Assembly: GCF_002939945.1 (NCBI RefSeq)
Contig: NZ_MDEB01000005.1
Span: 227,494-291,493, forward strand
Direction: 5' to 3'
Source: Xanthomonas arboricola pv. populi
Lineage (GTDB): Bacteria > Pseudomonadota > Gammaproteobacteria > Xanthomonadales > Xanthomonadaceae
Length of the DNA stretch: 64,000 nt
Shown here piece by piece: positions 54,655 to 64,000 of this stretch; within the stretch, counting starts at the first letter, position 1, and every line of letters starts with the position of its first letter. The translations under genes were made by a program, and so were the position numbers. Below the pieces are notes generated by a model. The model had not been told where the DNA came from and did not search any database. It worked only from the letters and a program-made list of their open reading frames with translations.

Positions 54655-56630
54655 TGGGCAGGGAATCGGGAGTCGGGAATGGAGAATCGGAACAGCAGCT
54701 CGCTGCAAACGTCGCGACGCAGGAAGACGCCTTTGCGATTCCCGATTCCCCACTCCCGAATCCCGGCGCCATCGGCGCCTACCTGCATCAACACGAATCA
54801 AAGCCGCTGCTGCGCTTCATTACCTGCGGCAGCGTGGACGATGGCAAGAGCACGCTGATCGGGCGGTTGTTGTACGACAGCAAGCGGCTGTTCGACGATC
54901 AGCTTGCCGCGCTGGAGAGCGATAGCCGGCGGCATGGCACGCAGGGCGAGGGTATCGACTATGCGTTGCTGATGGATGGGCTGGCCGCCGAGCGGGAGCA
55001 GGGCATCACCATCGATGTGGCGTACCGTTACTTCGATACCGACCAGCGCAAGTTCATCGTCGCCGACTGCCCCGGGCATGAGCAGTACACGCGCAACATG
55101 GCCACCGGCGCATCCACTGCCGATGTCGCGGTGGTGCTGGTGGATGCGCGCAAGGGACTGTTGGCGCAGACGCGCCGGCACAGTTACATCGTGTCGTTGC
55201 TGGGTATCGGCCACGTGGTGCTGGCGGTCAACAAGATGGATCTGGTGGACTACGACGCGCAGGTGTTTTCCGACATCGCCGAGGGCTATCGCGCGCTGGC
55301 CGCGCAGCTGGGCATCGCCGATGTGCAGTGCATTCCGTTGTCGGCACTGGCTGGCGACAATCTGTCCAGCGCCTCGACGCGGATGCCGTGGTACCGCGGC
55401 CCGCATCTGTTGCAGCACCTTGAAAGCGTGCAGTTGGAAGCGCCGGAAGCCGGCAGCGGCTTCCGGCTGCCGGTGCAGTGGGTCAATCGCCCCCACCAGC
55501 ACTTTCGTGGCTACGCCGGCACCATCGCGGCCGGGCAGGTGCGGGTGGGCGATGCCGTGGTGGTGGTGCCATCCGGGCGCCGCACGCAGGTGGCATCGGT
55601 GCTGGATGCCAACGGCGAGGTGGGCAGCGCACGCGCCGGTCAGGCGGTCACGCTGACCTTGCGCGAGGAGATCGACATCAGCCGCGGCGATATCATCGCC
55701 GCCGTCGACGACCCGCCGGAAGTGGCCGACCAGTTCGCCGCGCATCTGCTGTGGATGGACGATGCCGCCTTGCTGCCGGGCCGCCCGTACTGGCTCAAGA
55801 TCGGCACGCGTAACGTCACCGCGAGCATCAGCGAGATCAAGCACAAGGTCGATGTGAACACGCAGGAGCGGCTGGCCGCCAAGCGGCTGGAGCTCAATGA
55901 GGTGGGCTACTGCAATCTGGCGCTGGACGAGCCGATCGCGTTCGCGCCGTATGCGCGCAACCGCGTACTGGGCGGCTTCATCCTGGTCGATCGGCAGAGC
56001 AATGCCACGGTGGCCGCCGGCACGCTGGAGTTTGCGCTACGCCGCGCCGGCAACGTGCACTGGCAACATCTGGACGTCGATCGCGCCGCGCGTGCGCGCA
56101 TCAAGGGCCAAGCGCCGCGCGTGCTGTGGTTCACCGGCTTGTCGGGCGCGGGCAAATCCACTGTCGCCAATCTGGTCGACAAGCGGCTGCATGCGCTGGG
56201 CTATCACACCTTCATCCTGGACGGCGACAACGTGCGCCACGGGCTCAACCGCGATCTGGGCTTCACCGACGAAGACCGCGTGGAAAACATCCGCCGCGTG
56301 GCCGAGGTGGCACGCCTGATGGCCGATGCCGGCCTGATCGTGCTGGTGAGCTTCATCTCGCCGTTCCGTGCCGAGCGGCAACTGGCGCGCGAGCGGTTCG
56401 ACGACGGGCAATTCGTCGAGGTGTTCGTGGACGTGCCGCTTGCGGTCGCCGAGGCGCGCGATGTGAAGGGGCTGTACCGCAAGGCGCGGGCCGGGCAGAT
56501 TCCCAACTTCACCGGCATCGATTCGCCCTACGAGGCACCGGAGGCGCCGGAGGTCCATCTTCACGCCGATGGTGAGAACGTAGAGGCGCTGGCACGTCAT
56601 GTGCTCGAGTTTCTCGAATTGGAACGTTGA
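54654..56630 (+). CDS. cysNC: Bifunctional sulfate adenylyltransferase subunit 1 / APS kinase
   Basis: The N-terminal CysN GTPase drives ATP sulfurylase: P-loop GSVDDGKST (59-67), DCPGHEQY (138-145), NKMD (193-196). The C-terminal CysC domain phosphorylates APS to PAPS: P-loop GLSGAGKST (495-503), [15 protein letters not shown] and FISPFRAER. The 658 residues fit the known fusion. About 45 residues precede [12 protein letters not shown], and the first 13 ([13 protein letters not shown]) and residues 29-38 ([10 protein letters not shown]) are encoded by the two arms of a GGGAATC repeat pair. No other start codon is seen downstream, so the repeat is translated. It is co-translated with cysD. 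Confidence 0.94.
   Translation: MGRESGVGNGESEQQLAANVATQEDAFAIPDSPLPNPGAIGAYLHQHESKPLLRFITCGSVDDGKSTLIGRLLYDSKRLFDDQLAALESDSRRHGTQGEGIDYALLMDGLAAEREQGITIDVAYRYFDTDQRKFIVADCPGHEQYTRNMATGASTADVAVVLVDARKGLLAQTRRHSYIVSLLGIGHVVLAVNKMDLVDYDAQVFSDIAEGYRALAAQLGIADVQCIPLSALAGDNLSSASTRMPWYRGPHLLQHLESVQLEAPEAGSGFRLPVQWVNRPHQHFRGYAGTIAAGQVRVGDAVVVVPSGRRTQVASVLDANGEVGSARAGQAVTLTLREEIDISRGDIIAAVDDPPEVADQFAAHLLWMDDAALLPGRPYWLKIGTRNVTASISEIKHKVDVNTQERLAAKRLELNEVGYCNLALDEPIAFAPYARNRVLGGFILVDRQSNATVAAGTLEFALRRAGNVHWQHLDVDRAARARIKGQAPRVLWFTGLSGAGKSTVANLVDKRLHALGYHTFILDGDNVRHGLNRDLGFTDEDRVENIRRVAEVARLMADAGLIVLVSFISPFRAERQLARERFDDGQFVEVFVDVPLAVAEARDVKGLYRKARAGQIPNFTGIDSPYEAPEAPEVHLHADGENVEALARHVLEFLELER
54660..54767. 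repeat. Inverted GGGAATC-type pair inside the cysNC start
   Basis: GGGAATC units occupy 54660-54690 and their complement 54736-54767, with about 45 bp between. Length and arm order match the 51610-51714 element, and the arms are nearly identical in sequence. It lies within the N-terminal codons of cysNC without breaking the frame. Confidence 0.78.
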
Positions 56631-56749
56631 CCAGCGCATCGCGCCGACGACAGCAAGGGTCTTTGGTCATGGTGCAAAGCACGCCCCTTCTGTCAACTCC
56701 ATGGCGGCTAGGTCGTTAAACTTTCGACGTACCCCGCCAGGATGTTCTG

Positions 56750-57835
56750 ATGCTTGTTCGACCCAGCGCGCGTTTCGGCGCAGCGCTCTTGTTGGCCGTC
56801 GTGCTGGCCGGTTGTAGCCGTCAGGCCGCCGCGCCTGCCGCCGCCAAACCCATCCCGGTGGCTGTGCAGGCGGTGACCACCCAGCCCTGGAACTCGACCG
56901 TGCAGTCGATCGCCACCGTGCGCGCGCGCGAATCGGTGGCGCTGACCGCGGCGGTCAGCGATGTGGTGGAGCAGGTCAATTTCGACAGTGGCGACGAGGT
57001 CGAGGCCGGGCAGCTGCTGCTGCGCCTGCGCGGCAATTCGCAGCAGGCGGCGCTGACCGCCGCCCAGGCCACCTTCGAAGAAACCGATCAGCTGTACCGG
57101 CGCCAGTTGAGTCTGGTTGGTCAGCAGCTGGTGGCCAAATCCACCGTCGATACGCAGCGCGCGCTGCGCGATGCGGCGCAGGCGCGCGTGCAGCAGATGC
57201 GCGCGGAGATCACCGACCGCGAAGTGCGCGCGCCGTTCTCTGGCGTGCTCGGCATCCGCCAGATCAGCCCGGGCTCGTTGATCACCTCCAGCACGGTGAT
57301 CGCCACGCTGGACGATGTGGCGCGCATGTACGTGGACTTCCAGGTGCCGGAGTCGCAGTTCGGCCTGGTGCAGCTCGGCAATACCGTCGATGGCACCGCG
57401 GCGGCGTACCCGGGCCAGCAGTTCGAAGGTGTGGTGGCGGCGATCGATTCGCGCATCGACGAGACCACCCGTTCGGTGACGGTGCGGGCGGATTTCCCCA
57501 ACGGCGATCGCCGCCTGCGCCCGGGCATGTTGCTGGATGTGCGCCTGTTCCAGCCGGCGCGACAGGCGATGGTGATCCCGGAGATTGCGGTGGTGCAGGT
57601 GGGGCGCGAGTCCTACGTGTTCCGGGTCAAACCCGACAGCAGCGTGGAGCGCGCCGACGTGCGCCTGGGCGAGCGCCGTGACGGCAAGGTGGAAATTCTC
57701 GACGGGGTCAAGGCCGGTGAGCGCATCGTGGTGGACGGCACCGGCAAGTTGCGTCCGGGCCTGAAGGTGGTCGATCAGGCCGCGCCCGTGCCCGCATCGA
57801 TACCGGCAGCGGCGCGCCCGCAGGCAGCCCGATGA
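56750..57835 (+). CDS. RND efflux periplasmic adaptor (MFP) lipoprotein
   Basis: A 361-residue membrane-fusion protein that links an RND pump to an outer-membrane channel. A lipoprotein signal ends in LAGC with Cys22. The lipoyl half-motif lies near VEQVNFDSGDEVEAGQLLLRL and its partner near FSGVLGIRQISPGSLI. A coiled hairpin (about 105-150) lies between them, and the barrel and membrane-proximal domains follow. The ATG at 56750 has AGGA 7 nt before it. It overlaps the pump start (ATGA). No regulator gene lies next to it. Confidence 0.94.
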   Translation: MLVRPSARFGAALLLAVVLAGCSRQAAAPAAAKPIPVAVQAVTTQPWNSTVQSIATVRARESVALTAAVSDVVEQVNFDSGDEVEAGQLLLRLRGNSQQAALTAAQATFEETDQLYRRQLSLVGQQLVAKSTVDTQRALRDAAQARVQQMRAEITDREVRAPFSGVLGIRQISPGSLITSSTVIATLDDVARMYVDFQVPESQFGLVQLGNTVDGTAAAYPGQQFEGVVAAIDSRIDETTRSVTVRADFPNGDRRLRPGMLLDVRLFQPARQAMVIPEIAVVQVGRESYVFRVKPDSSVERADVRLGERRDGKVEILDGVKAGERIVVDGTGKLRPGLKVVDQAAPVPASIPAAARPQAAR

Positions 57836-60800
57836 AACTCTCCGACCTGTCCATTACCCGCCCGGTGATGGCGGTGGTGATGAGCCTGCTGCTGATCGTG
57901 CTGGGGGTGATGTCGTTCACCCGGCTCACATTGCGCGAGTTGCCGGCGATCGACCCGCCGATCGTGTCGGTGGATGTGGAATACACCGGCGCCTCGGCCG
58001 CGGTGGTGGAAAGCCGCATCACGCAGGTACTGGAAGATGCGCTGGCCGGCATCGAAGGGATCGAGACCATCGAGGCGCGCAGCCGCAATGGTTCTTCCGA
58101 TATCAGTATCGAATTCGTGCAGTCGCGCGATGTGGAAGCCGCCGCCAACGACGTGCGCGATGCGGTCAGCCGTGTCTCCGACCGCATGCCCGACCAGGCG
58201 CGGCCGCCGGAGATTTCCAAGGTCGAGGCCGACGCCGACCCCATCCTCTGGCTCAACATGAGCTCCAGCACGATGGACACGCTGCAGCTGTCCGACTACG
58301 CCGAGCGCTATGTGGTGGACCGCTTCTCCAGCCTGGACGGCGTGGCGCAGGTGCGTATCGGCGGGCGCCAGCGCTATGCAATGCGCATCTGGCTGGACCG
58401 CGATCAACTGGCCGCGCGCGAACTCACCGTGGCCGATGTGGAAGCGGCGCTGCAGAACGAGAACGTGGAGCTGCCGGCCGGCAGCATCGAATCGGCGCAG
58501 CGCGATTTCACCTTGCGCGTGGAGCGCAGTTATCTCAAGCCCGAGGACTTCGCCAAGCTGCCGCTCAGCAAGGGCGAGGGCGGCTATGTGGTGCGTCTGG
58601 GCGACGTAGCCAGGGTCGAGCTGACCTCAGCCGAGCGACGCGCCTATTTCCAGAGCAACGGCGTGCCCAATGTGGGCCTGGGTATCGTACGCAACTCCAC
58701 CGCCAACGCGTTGGACGTTGCACGCGCGGCGCGCGCGCAGGCCGAGGAAGTGCAGAAATCGCTGCCGCAGGGCACCAACATCTTCGTCGCCTTCGACACC
58801 ACGACCTTCATCGATGCGGCGGTGGAGCGCGTGTATCACACGCTGATCGAAGCGGTGGTGCTGGTGCTGGTGGTGATCTGGGTGTTTCTGGGCAGCGCAC
58901 GCGCGGCCCTGATTCCCGCAGTGACGGTGCCGGTATGTCTGATCGCTGCATTCATCGCGCTGTACGCGTTCGATTTTTCGATCAACCTGCTGACCTTGCT
59001 TGCGCTGGTGCTGTGTATCGGCCTGGTGGTGGACGATGCCATCGTGGTGGTGGAGAACATCCAGCGCCGCATCGATCTTGGCGAGCCGCCATTGGTGGCC
59101 GCCAAGCGCGGTACCGGCCAGGTCGCCTTCGCGGTGATCGCCACCACTGCGGTGCTGGTGGCGGTGTTCCTGCCGGTGGGCTTTCTGGAAGGTAATACCG
59201 GGCGCCTGTTCCGCGAGCTGGCGGTGGCATTGGCGGCGGCGGTAGCGATTTCGGCTTTCGTGGCGCTGACGCTGACGCCGATGATGTCGTCCAAGCTGTT
59301 GCGCTCGCATGCGCAGGCCAGACCCAATCGCTTCCATCGCTGGTTCGACGGCCGCATGCAGGCGGTGTCCGGTGCGTACGGACGCTCGCTGCAGCGGCAT
59401 GTGCATCGCACCTGGATCTTCGCGCTGCTGATGCTGTTGGCGCTGGGTGCCAGCGCGTGGTTGATGAGCCGGATTCCCTCCGAGCTGGCACCGGCCGAAG
59501 ATCGCGGCAATTTCCAGATCATGATCGATGGGCCCGAGGGCGCCGGCTTCGATTACACCGTAGGGCAGATGCATCAGGTCGAGGCGATTCTCGGCCCCTA
59601 CGTGGGACCGGACAAGCCGATCGTGCGCGCCAACCCGCGCGTGCCCGGCGGCTTCGGCAGCAGCGAGGAGATGCACACTGGCCGGGTCAGCGTGTTCCTG
59701 CAGGATTGGGAAAAACGCACGCGCCCGACCACCGACGTGGCCGACGAACTGCAGCAGAAACTCAACGTGCTCAGCGGTGTGCGTGCGCGCACGCAGGTGA
59801 GCGGCGGGTTGGTGCGTAGCCGCGGGCAGCCGTTCCAGCTGGTGCTGGGCGGGCCGGATTACGCGCAGATCGCGCAGTGGCGCGACCGCATCCTGCAGCG
59901 CATGGAAGCCAATCCCGGGCTGGTCGGTCCGGACTCCGACTACAAGGAAACCCGCCCGCAGATGCGCGTCAATATCGACCGCCTGCGTGCGGCCGATCTG
60001 GGCGTGCCGGTCACCGCGATCGGTGGCGCGCTGGAGGCGATGATGGGCTCGCGCCGGGTGACCACATTCGTGGACAACGGCGAGGAATACGACGTGATGC
60101 TGCAGGCCGGCCGCGAAGGCCGCATGGCGCCGGAAGACCTCACCGCCATCCGCGTGCGTTCCACGCGTGGCGAGCTGATTCCGCTGTCCAACCTGGTCAC
60201 GCTCAGCGAAGTGGCCGAGGCCGGCACCTTGAATCGCTTCAACCGCCTGCGTGCGATCACCATCAGTGCCGGCCTGGCACCGGGCTACCCGCTCGGCGAT
60301 GCGATCGCCTGGGCGCAGCAGACCGCACGCGAGGAATTGCCCGAGTACGCGCAGGTGGACTGGAAGGGCGAATCGCGCGAGTACCAGCAGTCCGGCAGCG
60401 CGGTGCTGCTGACCTTCGGCATGGCCTTGCTGGTGGTGTACCTGGTGCTGGCCGCGCAGTTCGAAAGCTTCGCCCATCCGCTGGTGATCATGCTGACGGT
60501 GCCGTTGGCGGTGCTGGGTGCGCTGGTCGGGTTGTGGGTCACCGGCGGCACGCTCAACCTGTTCAGTCAGATCGGCATCGTGATGCTGGTGGGGCTGGCG
60601 GCCAAGAACGGCATCCTGATCGTGGAGTTCGCCAATCAGTTGCGCGACGAAGGCCGCAGCGTGCATGAGGCGATCGTGGAATCGGCATCGGTGCGCCTGC
60701 GTCCGATCCTGATGACCTCGATCGCCACCGTGGTCGGCGCGGTTCCGCTGGTGGTGGCCGGCGGGCCCGGCTCGGCCAGCCGCGCCACGATCGGTGTGGT

Positions 60801-60957
60801 GGTGATCTTCGGCGTGTCGCTGTCCACGTTGCTGTCGCTGTACGTGGTGCCGGCGTTCTACAGCCTGATCGCGCCCTTCACCAAGTCGCCCGAAGCGGTG
60901 GCGCGCGAGCTGGAAACCCTGGAGGCGCAGACGCCTTCGGTGGGTGGGCACGCCTGA
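57832..60957 (+). CDS. RND efflux transporter (HAE1-type)
   Basis: A 1041-residue proton-driven inner-membrane pump with 12 helices and two large periplasmic loops. It begins MKLSDLSITRPVMAVVMSLLLIVLGV. The proton-relay region has GLVVDDAIVVVENIQR (helix 4), matching the Asp pair of RND pumps. GSARAALIPAVTVPVCLIAAF and the C-terminal QIGIVMLVGLAAKNGILIVEFANQLR plus SIATVVGAVPLVVAGGPG are family blocks. It closely resembles MexF/AcrB-like drug pumps of the MdtB/MuxB kind rather than metal pumps. No outer-membrane channel gene follows, so it must use one encoded elsewhere. Confidence 0.95.
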   Translation: MKLSDLSITRPVMAVVMSLLLIVLGVMSFTRLTLRELPAIDPPIVSVDVEYTGASAAVVESRITQVLEDALAGIEGIETIEARSRNGSSDISIEFVQSRDVEAAANDVRDAVSRVSDRMPDQARPPEISKVEADADPILWLNMSSSTMDTLQLSDYAERYVVDRFSSLDGVAQVRIGGRQRYAMRIWLDRDQLAARELTVADVEAALQNENVELPAGSIESAQRDFTLRVERSYLKPEDFAKLPLSKGEGGYVVRLGDVARVELTSAERRAYFQSNGVPNVGLGIVRNSTANALDVARAARAQAEEVQKSLPQGTNIFVAFDTTTFIDAAVERVYHTLIEAVVLVLVVIWVFLGSARAALIPAVTVPVCLIAAFIALYAFDFSINLLTLLALVLCIGLVVDDAIVVVENIQRRIDLGEPPLVAAKRGTGQVAFAVIATTAVLVAVFLPVGFLEGNTGRLFRELAVALAAAVAISAFVALTLTPMMSSKLLRSHAQARPNRFHRWFDGRMQAVSGAYGRSLQRHVHRTWIFALLMLLALGASAWLMSRIPSELAPAEDRGNFQIMIDGPEGAGFDYTVGQMHQVEAILGPYVGPDKPIVRANPRVPGGFGSSEEMHTGRVSVFLQDWEKRTRPTTDVADELQQKLNVLSGVRARTQVSGGLVRSRGQPFQLVLGGPDYAQIAQWRDRILQRMEANPGLVGPDSDYKETRPQMRVNIDRLRAADLGVPVTAIGGALEAMMGSRRVTTFVDNGEEYDVMLQAGREGRMAPEDLTAIRVRSTRGELIPLSNLVTLSEVAEAGTLNRFNRLRAITISAGLAPGYPLGDAIAWAQQTAREELPEYAQVDWKGESREYQQSGSAVLLTFGMALLVVYLVLAAQFESFAHPLVIMLTVPLAVLGALVGLWVTGGTLNLFSQIGIVMLVGLAAKNGILIVEFANQLRDEGRSVHEAIVESASVRLRPILMTSIATVVGAVPLVVAGGPGSASRATIGVVVIFGVSLSTLLSLYVVPAFYSLIAPFTKSPEAVARELETLEAQTPSVGGHA

Positions 60958-61111
60958 GCGCTGCCGGCCGCTGACCGGCTGCGGTGCCATGCCCGTGCCT
61001 GGCGTGTGGGTGTCTGCGCATCCACCGCGTCGGCCGCGCGATGGCTAAGGTCACATGACAGTCATGCCCCGTTGTGGTCGACTTCCGTAGTTACCATGAC
61101 CGGAATCGCCA

Positions 61112-63787
61112 ATGCGTCGTCTTGCCTGCCTGCTTGCTCCCTCCCTCCTTGCGCTGTGCTGCGGCACCGCGCTGGCGCAGTCCTCCGGCGAGCCGGTGCC
61201 CAATGGCCGCCTGCCGACCTGGGCGGTGCCCGAGCGCTACAGCCTGGCGTTCAAGATCGACCCGGACCAGAGCGAGTTCAGCGGCCGCACCAGCATCCGC
61301 GTGCAGCTCAAGCAGGCTTCCGATCACCTCTGGCTGCACGGCAAGGAATTGAAGGTCAGCAAGGTCACGGTCAAGCCGGTCAAGGGCAAGGCGCTGACCG
61401 CACGCTACGTGGAAGCCGATGCGCAGGCCGGTGTGGTGCGCCTGGATTTCGGCCGCACGCTCACGCCGCAGACGCTCACCGTGGACATCGTCTACAGCGC
61501 GCCGCTCAATCAGCAGCTGCAGGGCCTGTATCAGGTGAAGTACCAGGGCCAGGCCTATGCGATGACGCAGATGGAGCCGATCAGCGCGCGCTATGCGTTC
61601 CCGGGTTTCGACGAGCCGGCGTTCAAGACGCCGTTCGACCTCAGCCTGACCGTACCCACCGACGACCAGGCGCTGGCCAACACCATCGCCACCTCGACCA
61701 AGCCGGCCGGCAAGGGCTGGAAGACGGTGACCTTCTCTCCGACCGTGCCGCTGCCGACCTATCTGGTCGCCTACGCCGCCGGCCCGTGGGACGTGGTGGA
61801 CGTGCCGGCAATGCCGGTTACTCCGCAGCGTCCCAACCCGACCCCGTTGCGCGGCATTGCTGCCAAGGGCCAGGGCCCGCGCATCACCCCGGCGCTGGAC
61901 CAGACCCCGGCGATCATCGCCGCGCTGGAGGACTATTACGCCTTCGGTTATCCGTTCGACAAGCTCGATCTGGTCGCCGCCCCGGACTTCAGCGCCGGCG
62001 CGATGGAAAACCCCGGGTTTGTCACCTTCCGCGACTGGCTGTTGTTGCTGGACAAGGACTCGCCGGCCGAGAACGTGCAGCGCTCCTTCAACACCAATGC
62101 GCATGAGCTGGCCCACCAGTGGACCGGCGACGCCGTCACCATGGAGTGGTGGGACGACCTGTGGTTGAACGAAGCGTTCGCCACCTGGATGCAGCAGAAG
62201 ATCACCATGCAGCTGCACCCGGAATACCGCGCCAATCTGGACCGCATCGGCGGCGCGCAGCATGCGATGGACAACGACAGCCTGGTCAGTGCGCGCAAGA
62301 TCCGCCAGCCGATCACCGGCAACGGCGATATCGAGACCGCCTTCGACGGCATCACTTACCAGAAGGGTGCGGCGGTGCTGGCGATGTTCGAGGCTTTCGT
62401 CGGCGAAGATGTGTTCCGCCAAGGCATGCGCGCCTACATCGCCAAGCACACCTTCGGCAGCGCCACCGCCGACGATCTGGTCGATGCGATCGCCGACGCC
62501 GCCGGCAAGGGCGAGGCGTTCAAGGCCGCATTCCGCAGCTTCCTCAATCAGCCGGGCGTGCCGTATCTGCAGACCCAGCTCGCCCGCGAAGGCGGCAAGA
62601 CCGTGGTCAAGCTGCAGCAGCAACGCTACCTGCCGCTGGGTTCCACCGGCTCCACCGCGCAGCAATGGGGCGTGCCGGTGTGCGTCAAGTACGGCAAGGG
62701 CAAGAACCAGGTCGGCACCGCCTGCCAGATGCTCGAAGATGGCAGCGGCAGCATTGTGCTGGACGGCGCCGGCAAGAACACCTGGGTATTCCCGAACGCG
62801 CGTGGCGCCGGCTACTACCGTTTCAGCCTGCCCAAGAAGCAGCTGGCTGAACTGGGCAAGCAGGTCGGCCAGCTCGACGAAAACGAACGGCTCGCCTATG
62901 CCGATGCGATCGATGCGGCCTACCGCCACGGCGATACCGATGGCGACGCCGTGCTGGCAGCGCTCAAGCAGTTGGCGCCGTCCGAGTCGGCCGATGTGTC
63001 CACGGCGCTGCTGGACCGCTTCGTGTGGATCTGGCGTTACCAGGCCACCACCGAGGCGCAGCGCGGCGCCTTGCGCAAGGTCGCCGAACAGGCCTATCTG
63101 CCGCGTCTGCAGCAGTTGGGTTACACGCGGCGCAGCGGCGAATCGATCGACGACACCACGCTGCGCTCGTCGCTGGCCGGCCTGTTCGCACTGCGTCTGC
63201 AGAACGCGGAGGTGCGCAAGGCGCTGCTCGCGCAGGGCGATGCGGTACTGGCCGGCGGCAACGGCGCACTGGACTTCTCCAAGGCCAATCCGGATCTGCT
63301 CGGCACTGCGTTGGCAGTGACCGCGCAGGAGCGCGGCGCACCGGCGGTGCAGGCCTTGATCGCTGCGCTGCGCACGCATGCCGACCCGGCGCAGCGCAAC
63401 GCCATGATCGCCGCCCTGGGCGCGGTGCAGGACCCGGCGCTGCTCACCCAGGTGCGTGATTTCGCGCTGACCGATGCGATCAAGGTGGGCGAGATGAAGA
63501 GCCTGCTGGCGCGCGGCCACAGCTACCAGACCTCGCACGATTCGATGTGGCCGTGGTTCACTGCCAACTTCGACCGCATCGTGCAGCGCAGCGGCTCGTT
63601 CGATGGCGGCGGTTTGCCGGCGCTGGGTGCGTCCGGTGGCTGCAGCGTGGAAGAAGCCGACCGCCTGGATGCGTTCTTCAAGCCGCGCCTGGCCACGCTC
63701 AGCGGCGCCGGCCGCGGCATGGCCCAGACCGGCGAGACCATCCGCCTGTGCGCCGCGCTCAAGCAGGCGCAGACCGCCAAGCGCTGA
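61112..63787 (+). CDS. Secreted M1-family aminopeptidase
   Basis: An 891-residue zinc aminopeptidase. A signal peptide (MRRLACLLAPSLLALCCGTALA) shows export. The substrate exopeptidase loop is GAMEN (296-300), and the zinc site is HELAH (331-335) with Glu354 19 residues on (WLNEAF), the standard spacing. Tyr of the TYQKGAAVL motif and the C-terminal ERAP1-like helical domain are present. Full-length M1 enzymes of this kind trim peptides at the N-terminus, likely for nutrient peptide use in the periplasm or outside. The gene is monocistronic; the ATG at 61112 has GGAA about 7 nt before it. Confidence 0.96.
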   Translation: MRRLACLLAPSLLALCCGTALAQSSGEPVPNGRLPTWAVPERYSLAFKIDPDQSEFSGRTSIRVQLKQASDHLWLHGKELKVSKVTVKPVKGKALTARYVEADAQAGVVRLDFGRTLTPQTLTVDIVYSAPLNQQLQGLYQVKYQGQAYAMTQMEPISARYAFPGFDEPAFKTPFDLSLTVPTDDQALANTIATSTKPAGKGWKTVTFSPTVPLPTYLVAYAAGPWDVVDVPAMPVTPQRPNPTPLRGIAAKGQGPRITPALDQTPAIIAALEDYYAFGYPFDKLDLVAAPDFSAGAMENPGFVTFRDWLLLLDKDSPAENVQRSFNTNAHELAHQWTGDAVTMEWWDDLWLNEAFATWMQQKITMQLHPEYRANLDRIGGAQHAMDNDSLVSARKIRQPITGNGDIETAFDGITYQKGAAVLAMFEAFVGEDVFRQGMRAYIAKHTFGSATADDLVDAIADAAGKGEAFKAAFRSFLNQPGVPYLQTQLAREGGKTVVKLQQQRYLPLGSTGSTAQQWGVPVCVKYGKGKNQVGTACQMLEDGSGSIVLDGAGKNTWVFPNARGAGYYRFSLPKKQLAELGKQVGQLDENERLAYADAIDAAYRHGDTDGDAVLAALKQLAPSESADVSTALLDRFVWIWRYQATTEAQRGALRKVAEQAYLPRLQQLGYTRRSGESIDDTTLRSSLAGLFALRLQNAEVRKALLAQGDAVLAGGNGALDFSKANPDLLGTALAVTAQERGAPAVQALIAALRTHADPAQRNAMIAALGAVQDPALLTQVRDFALTDAIKVGEMKSLLARGHSYQTSHDSMWPWFTANFDRIVQRSGSFDGGGLPALGASGGCSVEEADRLDAFFKPRLATLSGAGRGMAQTGETIRLCAALKQAQTAKR

Positions 63788-63811
63788 GTCGCGGCCTGCG
63801 GCCCGGGTGCA

Positions 63812-63834
63812 CGGTATCGACGGTGTCGATACCG
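63812..63834. repeat. Palindrome after the aminopeptidase gene
   Basis: CGGTATCGAC and GTCGATACCG (10-bp perfect arms, GGT between) lie 25 bp past the stop. No T run follows, so it is either a weak terminator or a protein-binding site. Confidence 0.55.
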
Positions 63835-63845
63835 CGCGATCCGGA

Positions 63846-64000
63846 GCGGCGAACGAAACGACTGCGCTCACCGTCAGGCGCGCTGCCGGTGCCTGGAATC
63901 GGCATGTGCCACGCGTACACTCCGGTTCCGGGCGCGCCTTCCGTATCCACCTGGTGACTGCCCGTTACATTTTGTCAGCCACTCCAGGGACGAAGCGATG
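63846..64000 (+). repeat. Dispersed ~140-bp repeat, copy 3 (runs to window edge)
   Basis: Aligns with 10671-10817 and 18969-19110. Shared blocks include GAAACGACTG, GTCAGGCG, GGAATCGGCATGTGCCACGC, GTACACTCCGGTTCC and TTACATTTTGTCAGCC. It ends GACGAAGCGATG at the window edge. Copy 1 ends similarly (GCAGTAGCGATG). Whether the last ATG starts a gene cannot be told. Confidence 0.8.

Overview
The window looks like a chromosomal segment of a plant-associated gamma-proteobacterium, most probably Xanthomonas. The reasons are the high GC content, three large TonB-dependent receptors in 64 kb, extracytoplasmic enzymes (M1 peptidase, S1/P1 nuclease, PI-PLC-like enzyme), a eukaryote-like class I aldolase, and many short GGGAATC-type intergenic repeats of the kind I associate with Xanthomonas genomes. 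The species is an inference. I saw no rRNA, tRNA, CRISPR array, phage or transposase gene.

Layout. 0.4-4 kb: an acidic-solute symporter and transketolase. 4.4-6.7 kb: a siderophore-type TonB receptor behind a strong Fur-like operator. 7-8.8 kb: a divergent LysR regulator and SDR oxidoreductase. 8.9-10.6 kb: an L,D-transpeptidase and M23 peptidase pair. 11-15 kb: a second TonB receptor with a secreted phospholipase C-like protein upstream. 15.2-17.1 kb: an acetyl-CoA hydrolase/transferase family enzyme. 17.3-19.7 kb: a BlaI-type repressor, an M56 metallopeptidase fused to a TonB C-terminal domain, and a TonB-like lipoprotein. 19.7-25.9 kb, minus strand: a flavin reductase, modCBA, a metallo-hydrolase, an S1/P1 nuclease, two OmpW-family proteins and a small exported remnant. 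26.4-37.7 kb, plus strand: the lower-glycolysis genes gapA, pgk, pyk and fbaB, with a BamE-like small protein, a DUF2339/DUF3999 membrane pair and a HAD phosphatase among them. 37.8-42.3 kb: a macrodomain protein, a decayed methyltransferase, cysK, cysG and divergent cysB. 43.4-49.1 kb: an orphan histidine kinase and a DUF2946 - TonB receptor - PepSY membrane protein cassette with His-rich segments. 49.2-56.6 kb: cysHIJ divergent from cysD-cysNC. 56.7-61 kb: an RND adaptor and pump. 61.1-63.8 kb: a secreted M1 aminopeptidase.

Working together. The two cys regions give an almost complete assimilatory sulfate route: ATP sulfurylase and APS kinase (CysD, CysNC), PAPS reductase (CysH), sulfite reductase (CysJ, CysI), a siroheme methyltransferase (CysG), cysteine synthase (CysK) and the regulator CysB. 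The glycolytic genes with transketolase form a central-carbon block.

Most unusual points: (i) a dispersed repeat of about 140 bp in three same-orientation copies, one forming the start of a lipoprotein gene; (ii) inverted GGGAATC pairs resembling miniature palindromic elements, one of which encodes the N-terminus of CysNC; (iii) the BlaI/M56-TonB module with a paired operator; (iv) the DUF2946/receptor/PepSY cassette, a candidate metal-uptake system; (v) ModC and CysG proteins each lacking a standard domain; (vi) an orphan intrinsic terminator that may end an unannotated RNA.
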